38,952 nt of DNA from Bacteroidales bacterium. Lineage in GTDB: Bacteria; Bacteroidota; Bacteroidia; Bacteroidales; UBA4181. Position numbers and translations under genes: made by a program. How positions within the stretch are numbered: position 1 is the first letter of the stretch; the number at the start of each line of letters is the position of its first letter. Location: positions 1 through 38,952 of the forward strand of contig JAFWVY010000068.1 in NCBI GenBank assembly GCA_017523725.1, written 5' to 3'. This document shows positions 16,210-24,946 of this stretch, in pieces. The notes beneath the pieces are model-generated. The model ran no database searches. It saw only the letters and a program-made list of their open reading frames with translations, and had not been told where the DNA came from.

Positions 16210-17286
16210 CTAGCGTTTTACACGTGCATTACCTTCCCAGATGCTCCACACCTGCTCCTCGTCGGCCGGCTGGCCGTAATCGGTGAGGAACGTGGTGGCC
16301 AATGCACCGGAAGCCCAGCCGAACTGGATCCACTTCTCGGGAGCCCAGCCTTTCAGGATGGCATAGAGCATGCCTCCGACGAAACCGTCGCCGCCGCCGA
16401 TGCGGTCGAGCACGTGGATTTCGCGCGGCATGATTACCTGCCACTCGTCACCGGCAAGCATGATGGCCCCCCAGTTGTGGCTGTTGGTATGATTCACCTG
16501 ACGCAACGTGGTGGCGAACACCGAGGCATTCGGATAGGCCGCCTTGACCCGGCGGATCATCTCCTTGAAACTGTCAATCTTGGCCGCAATGTCCTTGCCG
16601 CCGGCTTCAGGTCCTTCGATATCCAGGCAGAGCTGGAAATCTTCTTCGTTGCCGATGAGGATGTCCGACAGACTGGCAATCTCGGAGAATATGTCGTGCA
16701 ACTCTTTCTCACGGCCTTTCCAGAACGATGCGCGGTAGTTCAGGTCGAACGAAATGAGCGAACCGTGCTTCTTGGCGGCGCGGGCGATCTCCAGGCAGAA
16801 TTGGCTGGTCTCGGGCGACAGAGCACCGATCAGGCCGGACAGGTGCACAATCTGCACGCCCTCCTGGCCGAAGATACGTTCGAGATCGAAATCCTTGACA
16901 TTCAGCGTCCGGCCGACTTCACCAGCCCGGTCGTTCCAGACCCGCGGGCCGCGCGAGCCATAGCCGCTGTCGGCCACATTAATCTGGTGACGGTACCCCC
17001 ACGGACCGCCCTGTTCCACATCGACCCCCTCGAAGTCCATCCCGCGGCTGCGCAGGTTGGCCTTGATGAAATGGGCGAACGGGCTGCCCTTGACGAAAGT
17101 GGTCAGCACCTTCACCGGCAGGCCGAGAATGGACGCCACCGACGCCACGTTGGTCTCGGCGCTGGTGGCCTGCAGACGGAAGACATCACTCGAATGCACC
17201 GGCTGTCCGTCGCCGGGCGTAATACGCAATCCCATACTGGTAGGCACCAGCAGCGCGTATTTTGCGTTTTTTTTCAGTTCTAGCAT
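16210..17286 (-). CDS. kdgK: PfkB-family sugar kinase, 2-dehydro-3-deoxygluconokinase type
   Basis: This 358-residue cytoplasmic kinase is read from the ATG at 17286 (MLELKKNAKYALLVPTSMG). The frame is open further upstream, but that extension has no family similarity. SAETNVASVASILGLPVKVLTTF is the N-terminal PfkB region, ISFDLNYRASFW and IGNEEDF are standard, and DRIGGGDGFVGG near residue 297 is the PfkB signature with the catalytic Asp. The Phe-Asp-Leu-Asn-Tyr-Arg motif is typical of KDG kinases. It would make KDPG from 2-keto-3-deoxygluconate, the end product of uronate breakdown, which fits PL1 and GH28 in this window. It is the first gene of an operon with the GH54 enzyme. Fructokinase is a less likely reading. 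Confidence 0.8.
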   Translation of the reverse strand: MLELKKNAKYALLVPTSMGLRITPGDGQPVHSSDVFRLQATSAETNVASVASILGLPVKVLTTFVKGSPFAHFIKANLRSRGMDFEGVDVEQGGPWGYRHQINVADSGYGSRGPRVWNDRAGEVGRTLNVKDFDLERIFGQEGVQIVHLSGLIGALSPETSQFCLEIARAAKKHGSLISFDLNYRASFWKGREKELHDIFSEIASLSDILIGNEEDFQLCLDIEGPEAGGKDIAAKIDSFKEMIRRVKAAYPNASVFATTLRQVNHTNSHNWGAIMLAGDEWQVIMPREIHVLDRIGGGDGFVGGMLYAILKGWAPEKWIQFGWASGALATTFLTDYGQPADEEQVWSIWEGNARVKR

Positions 17287-17417
17287 GTTTTTGGAATTAA
17301 ATGTCAGTTTTGCGAAAAGCGCATCCCCGTCCGCCAGGCGCCCGATCGGCCGGCCATGCAACGGAAAATGCCATCAATTCAAACAGCGAAGATAAGATTT
17401 TTACTGTAAAGCCCCAT

Positions 17418-17436
17418 GAAAAAACAGCGTTTTTTC
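17418..17436. repeat. Short A/T inverted repeat next to the methyltransferase-like promoter
   Basis: GAAAAAA (17418-17424) and TTTTTTC (17430-17436) flank CAGCG, a perfect 7-bp inverted repeat directly upstream of the -7 box at 17441. It covers the -33 region and could be an operator or simply an A/T-rich promoter spacer. Confidence 0.35.
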
Positions 17437-17440
17437 TGAT

Positions 17441-17448
17441 TACCTTTG
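17441..17448 (+). promoter_or_regulatory. Putative -7 promoter box of the methyltransferase-like/oxidoreductase operon
   Basis: Reads TACCTTTG, an exact TAnnTTTG match. Transcription would begin near 17454, at or after the GTG at 17453, which favours the ATG at 17471 as the translation start of the next gene. The other part of the gap, 17287-17417, must hold the kinase promoter on the minus strand, but no box stands out there. Confidence 0.48.
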
Positions 17449-17470
17449 TCGCGTGTCCGACCCCGCAGCG

Positions 17471-18052
17471 ATGACCCGATTCACTCTCCAGAAAGCAGGC
17501 GCATGTATCTATTATCATGTGCGAAGGCCCCACGGCCGGGGCTACGGCATCCATTCGCCCTTTGTGTACCGGCTGGTGCGCGACCTGCTGCGCCGCGACG
17601 GAAGGGCCGCAGAAGGCAGTCCTCTGGCTGAACGGCTGGCCGGATGGTACGGCTGCGCACAGCGGCTGCCACTGGAAAAACTGATGGCGGAGAATCCGGG
17701 CGGAGATAATCCGGCAGAGAATCAGGTAGCGGACAATCCGGCCGCAGTCAATCCGGCAACGGAAAGTCCGATGGCGGAAGCCCTGCCCGACGTTGCCTCC
17801 GTCTGCTACGAAGGCAGCGCCACTGCCCTGCCCGCGCTCATGCCGCACCTGGCCCGGTGCCGGGAACACGACATACTGGTACTGGACAGCATCAGGCACA
17901 ACGAGGAGACATTCATGCTATGGCGGCGCATGCAACACATACCGGTTGTCACAGTCACCATCGACCTCTGGGACAAAGGCCTCGTATTCTTCGACCGGCG
18001 GCTCCGGCAACAGCAGTTCACCGTCTATGCGCCATGGAAAACAAGACAATGA
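17471..18052 (+). CDS. Degenerate class I methyltransferase-like protein
   Basis: This 193-residue protein is read from the ATG at 17471; a GTG at 17453 is the longer option. The start, YYHVRRPHGRGYGIHSPFVY, matches the N-terminus of a Bacteroidetes family of about 250-residue SAM-dependent methyltransferase-like proteins. The end, DILVLDSIRHNEETFMLWRR followed by VTVTIDLWDKGLVFFDRR, matches their C-terminus. The middle, where the glycine-rich SAM site (GTSLGIST-like) should be, is gone. It is replaced by a low-complexity run with the repeating theme (A/E)NPA at about residues 75-98. It is probably not an active methyltransferase. Its stop overlaps an in-frame ATG of the next gene (ATGA at 18049-18052), so the two are cotranscribed. 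Confidence 0.7.
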   Translation: MTRFTLQKAGACIYYHVRRPHGRGYGIHSPFVYRLVRDLLRRDGRAAEGSPLAERLAGWYGCAQRLPLEKLMAENPGGDNPAENQVADNPAAVNPATESPMAEALPDVASVCYEGSATALPALMPHLARCREHDILVLDSIRHNEETFMLWRRMQHIPVVTVTIDLWDKGLVFFDRRLRQQQFTVYAPWKTRQ

Positions 18053-18084
18053 GACCCGGAAACGATATCCAGGAAAAGCAGAGA

Positions 18085-21015
18085 ATGATTGCCCCGGAAA
18101 CATGGCAGACACTCCGGCGGCAGATAACCGGCGACCTGTACACCGACGACACGGTGCGCACGCTGTTCGCCACCGACGCCTCGGCCTACCGCGAAATACC
18201 GGTCGCCGTCGCGTTTCCGCGGACGGCCGATGACATCCGGCAGCTCATCCTGTTTGCCGGGCAGCACCGGCTCACGCTCATCCCCCGCTCGGGCGGCACC
18301 TCGCTGGCCGGACAGACCGTCGGCAACGGCCTGGTGGTCGATGTGTCGAAATACATGACCCGCCTGCTCGAAGTCAACGCCGAAGAACGGTGGGTGATGG
18401 TCGAACCCGGCATCGTGCTGGATGAACTGAACCGGCGGCTGGCACCCTTCGGACTTTTCTTTGCGCCCGAAACTTCGACCTCGAACCGATGCACCATCGG
18501 CGGCATGGTCGGCAACAATTCATGCGGAAGCCATGCGCTGATATACGGCAGCACGCGCGATCACATCCTCGAAGTGCACGGTCTGCTGAGCAGCGGCGAA
18601 ACCGTCACATTCGGGCCGGAAGACCGCGAAACATTCGAAAGACTGTCCAAGGGCGAAAGCCACGCCGCCCGCATCCGCCGCCACCTGCGCGCCCTGCTCG
18701 GCGACGCAGCGAACCGGCAGGAAATCGACCGTCAGTTCCCCGACCCGGAGGTCCGGCGGCGCAACAACGGCTACGCGCTGGACGCCCTCTGCCACACGGC
18801 CCCGTTCGAGCCGGACGGCGCTCCGTTCAACCTGAGCCGGCTGATCGCCGGTTCGGAAGGCACACTGCTGTTCCTCACCGCCGTCAAACTGCACCTGGAA
18901 CCGCGTCCCGCACCGGTCAAACTGCTCTCCTGTGTCCATCTCACACACCTCGAAGATGCCTTTGAGGCCAACCTGCTGGCCCTCGGCCACGCGCCGACCG
19001 CCGTCGAACTGATGGACCGCACCATTCTGGAATGTACCCGCAAGAACCGGGAGCAGCAGGCCAACCGGTTCTTTGTCCAGGGCGATCCCGCAGCCCTGCT
19101 CATCGTGGAATTCACCGGCCACGATGCCGAAGCACTGGCCATGCAGGCCGGCCGGATGGAAGCAGACCTGGCGGCACACGGCCTTGGCTACAGCTACGTG
19201 CGTGTCACCGGCAGCGACACCGCCAAAGTGTGGGCCCTGCGCAAGGCGGGGCTGGGCGTGCTGTCCAACATTCCGGGCGATGCGAAGCCCGTCTCACTCA
19301 TCGAAGACACGGCCGTCGCGCCGTCAAAACTGGCCGCCTACATCCGCGACCTGGACGAAGTGATGGCCCGCCACGGCCTCACGTTGGTCTATCACGGCCA
19401 CATCTCGACCGGCGAACTGCACCTGCGGCCCGTCCTGGATCTCAAGCGTCCCGAAGACGTCGTCAAGTTCCGGCAAGTGGCCGTCGAGACCGCCCGCATT
19501 GTCCGGAAATACCGGGGCTCGCTCAGCGGCGAGCATGGCGACGGCCGGCTGCGCGGCGAATTCATCTCGCTGATGTACGGCGACACCGTGTACCGCTGGT
19601 TCCGCGAGCTCAAAGCCGTCTTCGATCCCGACGGCATCTTCAACGCCGGCAAAATCACCGACACGCCGGCCATGGACACCCACCTGCGCTACGTCCCCGG
19701 ACAGCCCACCCGGCAGATCGAAACCATATTCGACTTCTCGGCCGAGATGGGCCTGATGCGCGCCGTCGAGAAATGCAACGGTGCGGGCGACTGCCGCAAG
19801 CCGCAGGAACAGGGCGGGCTGATGTGCCCCACCTACAAGGCGCTGCGCGACGAATGGGCCTCGACCCGCGGACGTGCCAATATGCTGCGCGAAGTGCTGA
19901 CGCAGTCCGACCGCAGGAACCCCTTCGACCATGCAGAACTGTTCCGGCTGATGGACACCTGCCTGTCGTGCAAGGGATGCAAACGGGAATGTCCGTCAGG
20001 CATCGACATGGCCAAACTCAAATCGGAATTCCTTTACCATTACTACCAGTCGCACCGGCCGTCGCTGCGCACGCGCCTCATCGCCGGGCTCAGCTTCTGG
20101 AACCGCGCGGCCTCCGCCACCCGGCTCGGTACGGCCCTGTACAATGCCGTCACACAAACATCCCTGCTCAAGCGTGCCCTTGCCATCGCGCCGCGCCGCA
20201 TGCCACGGCTGAAACCGGACGCAATGTACCGGCGGCTGATACGCCACACGCTCGTTCCGTCTGCCGCAGGGCATGCTGCAAAAAGCATCTGGCTGGGCGT
20301 AGACGAAGTCACCCACGACTACTTCCCCGAAGTGGCGGCGGAAGCCGTCCGGCTGCTGCAGCATTTCGGCTACCACGTCGTGCCCGTGCGCTATGACAGC
20401 GGCCGCCCTCTCATCTCGAAAGGCATGCTCCGGCCGGCCCGCGAGAAAGCCGAAAAAAATGTCCGACGCTTTGCCGCCTGTGTCTCCGCCGACATGCCGC
20501 TGGTCGGTCTGGAGCCGTCCTGCATCCTCAGTTTCAGCGACGAATATCCGGAACTCGTGAGGAAAAACCTGCAGGACGACGCCCGTTGCCTGGCCGCGAA
20601 CACTTTCACGTTCGACGCCTTCTTCATGCGCGAGGTGGCCGCCGGACACATCCCGGCCGATGCCTTCCACACCAGGGAGTCCCTGCGGATATGGGTGCAC
20701 GGGCACTGTCAGCAGAAAGCGCTTACCGGCGACAAAGACCTGTGTGCCATGCTGTCGCTGGCCCGTGGCGTCCAGGTGGAATACATCCCGTCGGGCTGCT
20801 GCGGCATGGCGGGGTCGTTCGGCTACGAGGCCGAGCATTATGAGCTGTCGAAACAGGTGGGCGAACTGGTGTTGTTCCCGACCATCCGGAAAGCAGAAGC
20901 CGGAGACCTCATCGTGGCCCCCGGCTTCAGTTGCAGGCATCACATCGAAGAAGGCACCGGGCGCAAAGCCCTGCATCCCGTGACGTGCATGCTGCGTCTT
21001 GCGGCGCTGTCCTAG
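18085..21015 (+). CDS. FAD-linked oxidoreductase with 4Fe-4S and CCG domains (GlcD-GlcF-like fusion)
   Basis: This 976-residue protein is read from the ATG at 18085 (MIAPETWQTL), which has AGGAAAAGCAGAG just upstream and fits remembered homologues. The ATG at 18049 would add 12 residues and overlap the previous stop. Order of domains: PCMH-type FAD-binding at about 30-200 (PRSGGTSLAGQTVGNG, TIGGMVGNNSCGSHA), FAD-oxidase C-terminal domain at about 260-530 (YHGHISTGELH, SGEHGDGRLRGEF), ferredoxin-like cysteines CNGAGDC and CLSCKGCKRECP (residues 627-638), and a C-terminal CCG region with HGHCQQKA and SGCCGMAGSFGYEAEHYE near 904. Such fusions oxidise a 2-hydroxy acid (glycolate, D-lactate or D-2-hydroxyglutarate). 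The substrate is not determinable here. Confidence 0.9.
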   Translation: MIAPETWQTLRRQITGDLYTDDTVRTLFATDASAYREIPVAVAFPRTADDIRQLILFAGQHRLTLIPRSGGTSLAGQTVGNGLVVDVSKYMTRLLEVNAEERWVMVEPGIVLDELNRRLAPFGLFFAPETSTSNRCTIGGMVGNNSCGSHALIYGSTRDHILEVHGLLSSGETVTFGPEDRETFERLSKGESHAARIRRHLRALLGDAANRQEIDRQFPDPEVRRRNNGYALDALCHTAPFEPDGAPFNLSRLIAGSEGTLLFLTAVKLHLEPRPAPVKLLSCVHLTHLEDAFEANLLALGHAPTAVELMDRTILECTRKNREQQANRFFVQGDPAALLIVEFTGHDAEALAMQAGRMEADLAAHGLGYSYVRVTGSDTAKVWALRKAGLGVLSNIPGDAKPVSLIEDTAVAPSKLAAYIRDLDEVMARHGLTLVYHGHISTGELHLRPVLDLKRPEDVVKFRQVAVETARIVRKYRGSLSGEHGDGRLRGEFISLMYGDTVYRWFRELKAVFDPDGIFNAGKITDTPAMDTHLRYVPGQPTRQIETIFDFSAEMGLMRAVEKCNGAGDCRKPQEQGGLMCPTYKALRDEWASTRGRANMLREVLTQSDRRNPFDHAELFRLMDTCLSCKGCKRECPSGIDMAKLKSEFLYHYYQSHRPSLRTRLIAGLSFWNRAASATRLGTALYNAVTQTSLLKRALAIAPRRMPRLKPDAMYRRLIRHTLVPSAAGHAAKSIWLGVDEVTHDYFPEVAAEAVRLLQHFGYHVVPVRYDSGRPLISKGMLRPAREKAEKNVRRFAACVSADMPLVGLEPSCILSFSDEYPELVRKNLQDDARCLAANTFTFDAFFMREVAAGHIPADAFHTRESLRIWVHGHCQQKALTGDKDLCAMLSLARGVQVEYIPSGCCGMAGSFGYEAEHYELSKQVGELVLFPTIRKAEAGDLIVAPGFSCRHHIEEGTGRKALHPVTCMLRLAALS

Positions 21016-22265
21016 CTGCCGGCCGGTTTTTCCAGCGTGGCGAGCGACGGCGTATAAGGCCAGTAGAATGCCGCCGGGTCGTCCGGATCGGCCGCGTCGA
21101 AATCCACCCAGTCAGACCGCAGATACTTGACGATGTCCAAATCCAGATACTTCAGGCCCATGACCACCATCTTGCAGATCTCATAGGCCCCGAACGGGCT
21201 GAAATGGGTATTGTCAGCCAGGGCATTGGGCTGGTTGGGATACGTACCGGCCGGATAATGCACCAGCAGGCACTTGCTGCCCTCCTCGCCGAACGTCTCG
21301 TACAGCACCCTGGTCATGGATGTCAGATCGAAGAAGGCCGCCTTCTCGCGGTCGGCTGTCGCCTTCATGGCCGCCGGATAGTCGCCGTGTGTCGGACTGA
21401 TGTCACCATCCACGAAATTACGGCGCTCCGTCGGCGAAACCAGGATGGGAATGCCACCCTTCTGACGGATCTCGTCGATATAGCGCTTGAGGTTGTACGT
21501 ATAATTGTACCACGCGCCCGAACCGGCCCCGCGGTCTTTCTCGTCGTTGTGGCCGAATTCGACCACCACATAGTCGCCGGGCTTGAGGCTGTGCAGAATC
21601 TTGGCCAGCCGGTTCTGATTGTAGAACGACGTCGTGGTCAGGCCACTGTTGGCCAGGTTGGCCACCACCACCTTGTCGGTGAAGAAACGCGGCAGAATCT
21701 GTCCCCAGGACGTGTAGGGGTCGGCATCCTGGTCGACGACGGTGGAATCGCCGCAGAGCCAGATGGTCACCACATCCCCGTCGGCAGGCTCGATCCGGAT
21801 GCTCTTCACGGCCGGCGCATCGCCGTTGAATTCCAGCGTCAGTTTGTTGTCCCAGCCCACATCGACACGCTCGCGCATCGAAATACCCACACGCGTGTTG
21901 CCGTCGATTTCGGTGGAATGGACATGTACGTTGAACGTGAAAGTCTTGAATTCGCCTTTCCGGGTGATGACCTTCTCCTCGAACATCCGCCGGGTCTCGG
22001 CCCGCAGCACGGTCACGCCGGCATACGACTTGCTGCCCACGGTGACCGTCACCTTGTAGTTGCCATCCGGCACCTTGACCGAGAAAAACGTCGGATGCAG
22101 GTCTTTCTTCGAAAGCGCCCCGGTACCCAGGTCATAGCCATAGCCCGTCGCATCGCTGTAGGCCGGCTGGGAGGCGGTCAGGTCGAACTCGAACGTCTGC
22201 TGCGCCGTGGCTGCAAGCGGCAGCAATAGCACCGCACACGCCATCAGACAGAAAAATTTCTTCAT
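21012..22265 (-). CDS. Rhamnogalacturonan acetylesterase-like SGNH hydrolase (CE12)
   Basis: This 417-residue secreted protein is read from the ATG at 22265, which starts a clear signal peptide ending ATAQQ. The frame is open upstream but without similarity. Residues 22-160 form a beta domain as found in front of many Bacteroidetes CE12 enzymes (FDLTASQPAYSDATGYGYD). The esterase domain has IWLCGDSTVVDQ with the nucleophile Ser near residue 171, VVVEFGHNDEKD near 237, SPTERR, and DNTHFSPFGAYEIC with the His near 352. It would remove acetyl groups from rhamnogalacturonan I. Its stop codon shares the CTAG palindrome with the stop of the convergent oxidoreductase gene, a 4-bp overlap. Confidence 0.87.
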   Translation of the reverse strand: MKKFFCLMACAVLLLPLAATAQQTFEFDLTASQPAYSDATGYGYDLGTGALSKKDLHPTFFSVKVPDGNYKVTVTVGSKSYAGVTVLRAETRRMFEEKVITRKGEFKTFTFNVHVHSTEIDGNTRVGISMRERVDVGWDNKLTLEFNGDAPAVKSIRIEPADGDVVTIWLCGDSTVVDQDADPYTSWGQILPRFFTDKVVVANLANSGLTTTSFYNQNRLAKILHSLKPGDYVVVEFGHNDEKDRGAGSGAWYNYTYNLKRYIDEIRQKGGIPILVSPTERRNFVDGDISPTHGDYPAAMKATADREKAAFFDLTSMTRVLYETFGEEGSKCLLVHYPAGTYPNQPNALADNTHFSPFGAYEICKMVVMGLKYLDLDIVKYLRSDWVDFDAADPDDPAAFYWPYTPSLATLEKPAGS

Positions 22266-22294
22266 GGTAAACAGAATTGAAAGTTTAAAACAAA

Positions 22295-22302
22295 CAAAAA
22301 TA
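22295..22302 (-). promoter_or_regulatory. Putative -7 promoter box of the CE12 gene
   Basis: Reads TATTTTTG on the minus strand, an exact TAnnTTTG match, 29 bases upstream of the ATG at 22265. It lies in the 71-bp gap after the GH95 stop, so CE12 may be transcribed on its own as well as by read-through from GH95. Confidence 0.42.
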
Positions 22303-22336
22303 GCAAAAAAGGAAAAACACCGCGTATCGTCCTGCG

Positions 22337-24781
22337 CTAATATTGCCATGACAAATGGATCTCCTCCCCTTTCCGGAGCTGCACTGTCACAAACTGCCCG
22401 TCCGATTCCGCCGACTGGAAAGATCCGCTCGCTTCGTACGATACGGCTCCGTCGGGTATCTTGATGCGGAACGAATGAGAAGCCGTAGCCAGAAGCGACA
22501 TGTGCTGCAGTGAACCATCCTTCCACTCGGCCGATACCTGGCCGCCACCGCGCACGCAGAGCCCGCTGAAACTGCCATCCGTCCAATGGTCCGGAATGGC
22601 CGGAAGGCACTCGATGAACCCGGCATGGCTCTGCAGCAGCATCTCGGCAATGCCGGCCGCACCGCCGAAATTGCCATCGATCTGGAACGGCGGATGGGCG
22701 TCGAACAAATTGTTGTACGATCCGCCCGAGAAACCACCTTCCGATGCGACCGTCCCCGTCGGAGACAGCAGATACGTCAGGATGCGGTAAGCATGATTGC
22801 CATCGCCGAGCCGTGCCCAGAAATTGATTTTCCAGGCCCGCGACCAACCGGTGCTGCCGTCCCCGCGCCGTTCCAGCGTCCGACGGGCCGCCCCGGCCAG
22901 TTCGGGAGTGCCGGAAGGCGTTATCTGGGCCGAAGGATAAAGTCCGTACAGTTGCGACACATGCCGATGTTGCGGGTCGGTTTCCTCATAGTCTTCGAGC
23001 CACTCCATGATCTGCCCGTGGCGTCCGATCTGCATCGGCGGCAGTTTGTCACGCGCCGATGCCAGTTCCGCGGCAAAATCCCGGTCGACCTGCAGCAGAC
23101 CGGCGGCTTCGATGACATGCGTGAAAAGGTCGCGCACCAGCTGGTTGTCCATGGTGGAGCCGGCACAGATGGAAGCCGTTGCGCCCGATGCCATCCGGAA
23201 GGTATTCTCGGGCGATGTGGTCGGCACCGTCACCAGCCATCCGTGCGTCGGTTCGGGATACAACATGTCAAGGAAAAATTCAGCAGAGCCTTTCATCACC
23301 GGATACACATCGGCCAGAAAAGCCGAATCCTGCGTAAAGGCATAGTGCTCCCACAGATGTTCCGACAGCCAGGCCGCCCCGGACGTCGTGGCACCCCACG
23401 ATGCGTTCTCGCCCGGCGAAGTGAATCCCCAGAGATTCGTGACGGAATGGGCCACCCATCCCCTGGCGCCGTAATACACTTCGGCCGTCTTTTGCCCCGG
23501 CGCCTGCATACGCTTGATGAGTTCCGCCAGCGGCAGATGCAGTTCGCTCAGGTTGCCGGTTTCCACCGGCCAGTGGTTCATCTGGACATTGATGTTGGTA
23601 TGGTAGTCGCCGTTCCACGGCGTCTGATAGGTATTCGCCCAAAGACCCTGAAGGTTCGGCGGCAGCAGGCCGGGCCGCGTGCTGCTGATGGAAAGATACC
23701 GGCCGAACTGGTAATACAATGCAGCGAAAGAAGCATCCTCGGGATGCGCGGCGAACTGCGCCAGCCGCCGGTCGGTCGGCAGCTGTGCCGAAGCCTCGTC
23801 CACAGGCAATTGCAGACAAACCCGGTCGAAGAGACGGCGGTAGGCCGCCTCATGATCACGCCGCATGACGGTGAAACGTTTCTTCCGGGCCGTCCCGAGC
23901 AATCCGGCAGCCCTTTCGGCATAGGGCACGCCGGCATAATCGGTGGCCGCCGAGACCAGCAGCACCACTTCGTCCGCACCCGTCACGGAAAGCCCCTCGT
24001 CCGACACGGAAAGCGTCCCGCCCGACGTTACGGCACCAAGACGCGCCATGTATTTCATGCCGTCCTGCAACGGGCTGCCGGTAAGTTGTCCGGTCAACAC
24101 CAGTTCATTCCCTTCGGGACGTATCTCCGCCGCCTGCCGTTCCAGCATGGCCTTGACCGAAATCATTCCTTTCTTGTCGGATGACAATCTGACCACCACG
24201 ACATCCGAAGCAAAGTCGGTGAAATATTCCCGGCGGTAGGTCGTGCCATCCAGCGTGAACGTGGTGGAGGCCACCGCCTGCGTCAGGTCAAGCCAACGGC
24301 GATACTCTGTATAGGGCACATCCTGCGGGAAGCCGTAATCCAGTTTCAGACGCGCCAGCATCTGGTACGAGCCATAAGGTTTTGCAGCAGACCGCGCCCG
24401 GGCCGTTCCCTCGCCCTGGCAGACAAAATAGCGGTTTACCAAAGCCTCAGCCTCGTCGTTCCGGCCGGCGAAAATCAGTTCCCTGATTTGCGGAAGCCAC
24501 TCTGCCGCTCCTTCGCGGTCGGCCTCCTGCGGGCCGCCCGACCATAGCGAAATTTCGTTGAGCACGAGAGTTTCCGAAGCCACCCCGCCGTCCGGCATGG
24601 CCCCCAGCCGGCCGTTGCCGAGCGGCAGGGTCTCCTCCCAGGCCGCAGCCGGCCGGTCAAACCAAATCTGCAAAGGCTGACGTCCTTCCTCTCTGCCGGC
24701 CGAACAGCCGGCCGTAATGCAGCATAAGAGGAGACAGGCCGCGAAGGCCGGATTGTTTTTCGGAATAAGCATGGTTCGCAT
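22337..24781 (-). CDS. GH95-family alpha-L-fucosidase/alpha-L-galactosidase, lipoprotein
   Basis: This 814-residue protein is read from the ATG at 24781. Its signal peptide ends in the lipobox ITAGC, so it is a lipoprotein. The N-terminal beta-sandwich carries WEETLPLGNGRLGAMPDGG, typical of the family. The (alpha/alpha)6 barrel has HTNINVQMNHWPVETGNL near residue 397, holding the pair of Asn that activate water. GQIMEWLEDYEETD near 589 holds the expected catalytic Glu, followed by RRGDGSTGWSRAWKINFWA and PFQIDGNFGGAAGIAEM near 701 with the expected Asp. The substrate is terminal alpha-L-fucose or alpha-L-galactose of pectin or xyloglucan. It is divergent from the GH127-type gene and close upstream of CE12. 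Confidence 0.92.
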   Translation of the reverse strand: MRTMLIPKNNPAFAACLLLCCITAGCSAGREEGRQPLQIWFDRPAAAWEETLPLGNGRLGAMPDGGVASETLVLNEISLWSGGPQEADREGAAEWLPQIRELIFAGRNDEAEALVNRYFVCQGEGTARARSAAKPYGSYQMLARLKLDYGFPQDVPYTEYRRWLDLTQAVASTTFTLDGTTYRREYFTDFASDVVVVRLSSDKKGMISVKAMLERQAAEIRPEGNELVLTGQLTGSPLQDGMKYMARLGAVTSGGTLSVSDEGLSVTGADEVVLLVSAATDYAGVPYAERAAGLLGTARKKRFTVMRRDHEAAYRRLFDRVCLQLPVDEASAQLPTDRRLAQFAAHPEDASFAALYYQFGRYLSISSTRPGLLPPNLQGLWANTYQTPWNGDYHTNINVQMNHWPVETGNLSELHLPLAELIKRMQAPGQKTAEVYYGARGWVAHSVTNLWGFTSPGENASWGATTSGAAWLSEHLWEHYAFTQDSAFLADVYPVMKGSAEFFLDMLYPEPTHGWLVTVPTTSPENTFRMASGATASICAGSTMDNQLVRDLFTHVIEAAGLLQVDRDFAAELASARDKLPPMQIGRHGQIMEWLEDYEETDPQHRHVSQLYGLYPSAQITPSGTPELAGAARRTLERRGDGSTGWSRAWKINFWARLGDGNHAYRILTYLLSPTGTVASEGGFSGGSYNNLFDAHPPFQIDGNFGGAAGIAEMLLQSHAGFIECLPAIPDHWTDGSFSGLCVRGGGQVSAEWKDGSLQHMSLLATASHSFRIKIPDGAVSYEASGSFQSAESDGQFVTVQLRKGEEIHLSWQY

Positions 24782-24804
24782 GGCAGTTTCTTTTTTTTGA
24801 GGGA

Positions 24805-24837
24805 TAAAGATAGCACATCGCAAGTCAAGAAGGCAAA
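24805..24837 (-). promoter_or_regulatory. Promoter of the GH95 gene
   Basis: On the minus strand a -33 TTTG (24834-24837) and a -7 TATCTTTA (24805-24812; one mismatch to TAnnTTTG) are spaced by 21 bases, the usual Bacteroidetes spacing. The predicted leader is about 20 nt. Confidence 0.55.
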
Positions 24838-24879
24838 CCACACACAGAAAAAAGGGGCAAAAGATTGCGCAAAAAACAT

Positions 24880-24887
24880 TATTTTCG
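24880..24887 (+). promoter_or_regulatory. Weak -7-like box of the GH127/GH146 operon
   Basis: Reads TATTTTCG, one mismatch to TAnnTTTG, 59 bases upstream of the ATG at 24947. With the GH95 promoter it makes 24782-24946 a divergent regulatory region. Confidence 0.3.
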
Positions 24888-24946
24888 TCACCGGAAGACC
24901 GACCCGCAAAGTCCGTCTTCCGACACTGACCTCAAACCCATACGAT

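Noticed and set aside
22266..22847. N-terminal extension of the CE12 gene
   Set aside because: It runs antisense into the GH95 gene end and the 71-bp gap; the ATG at 22265 starts a clear signal peptide.
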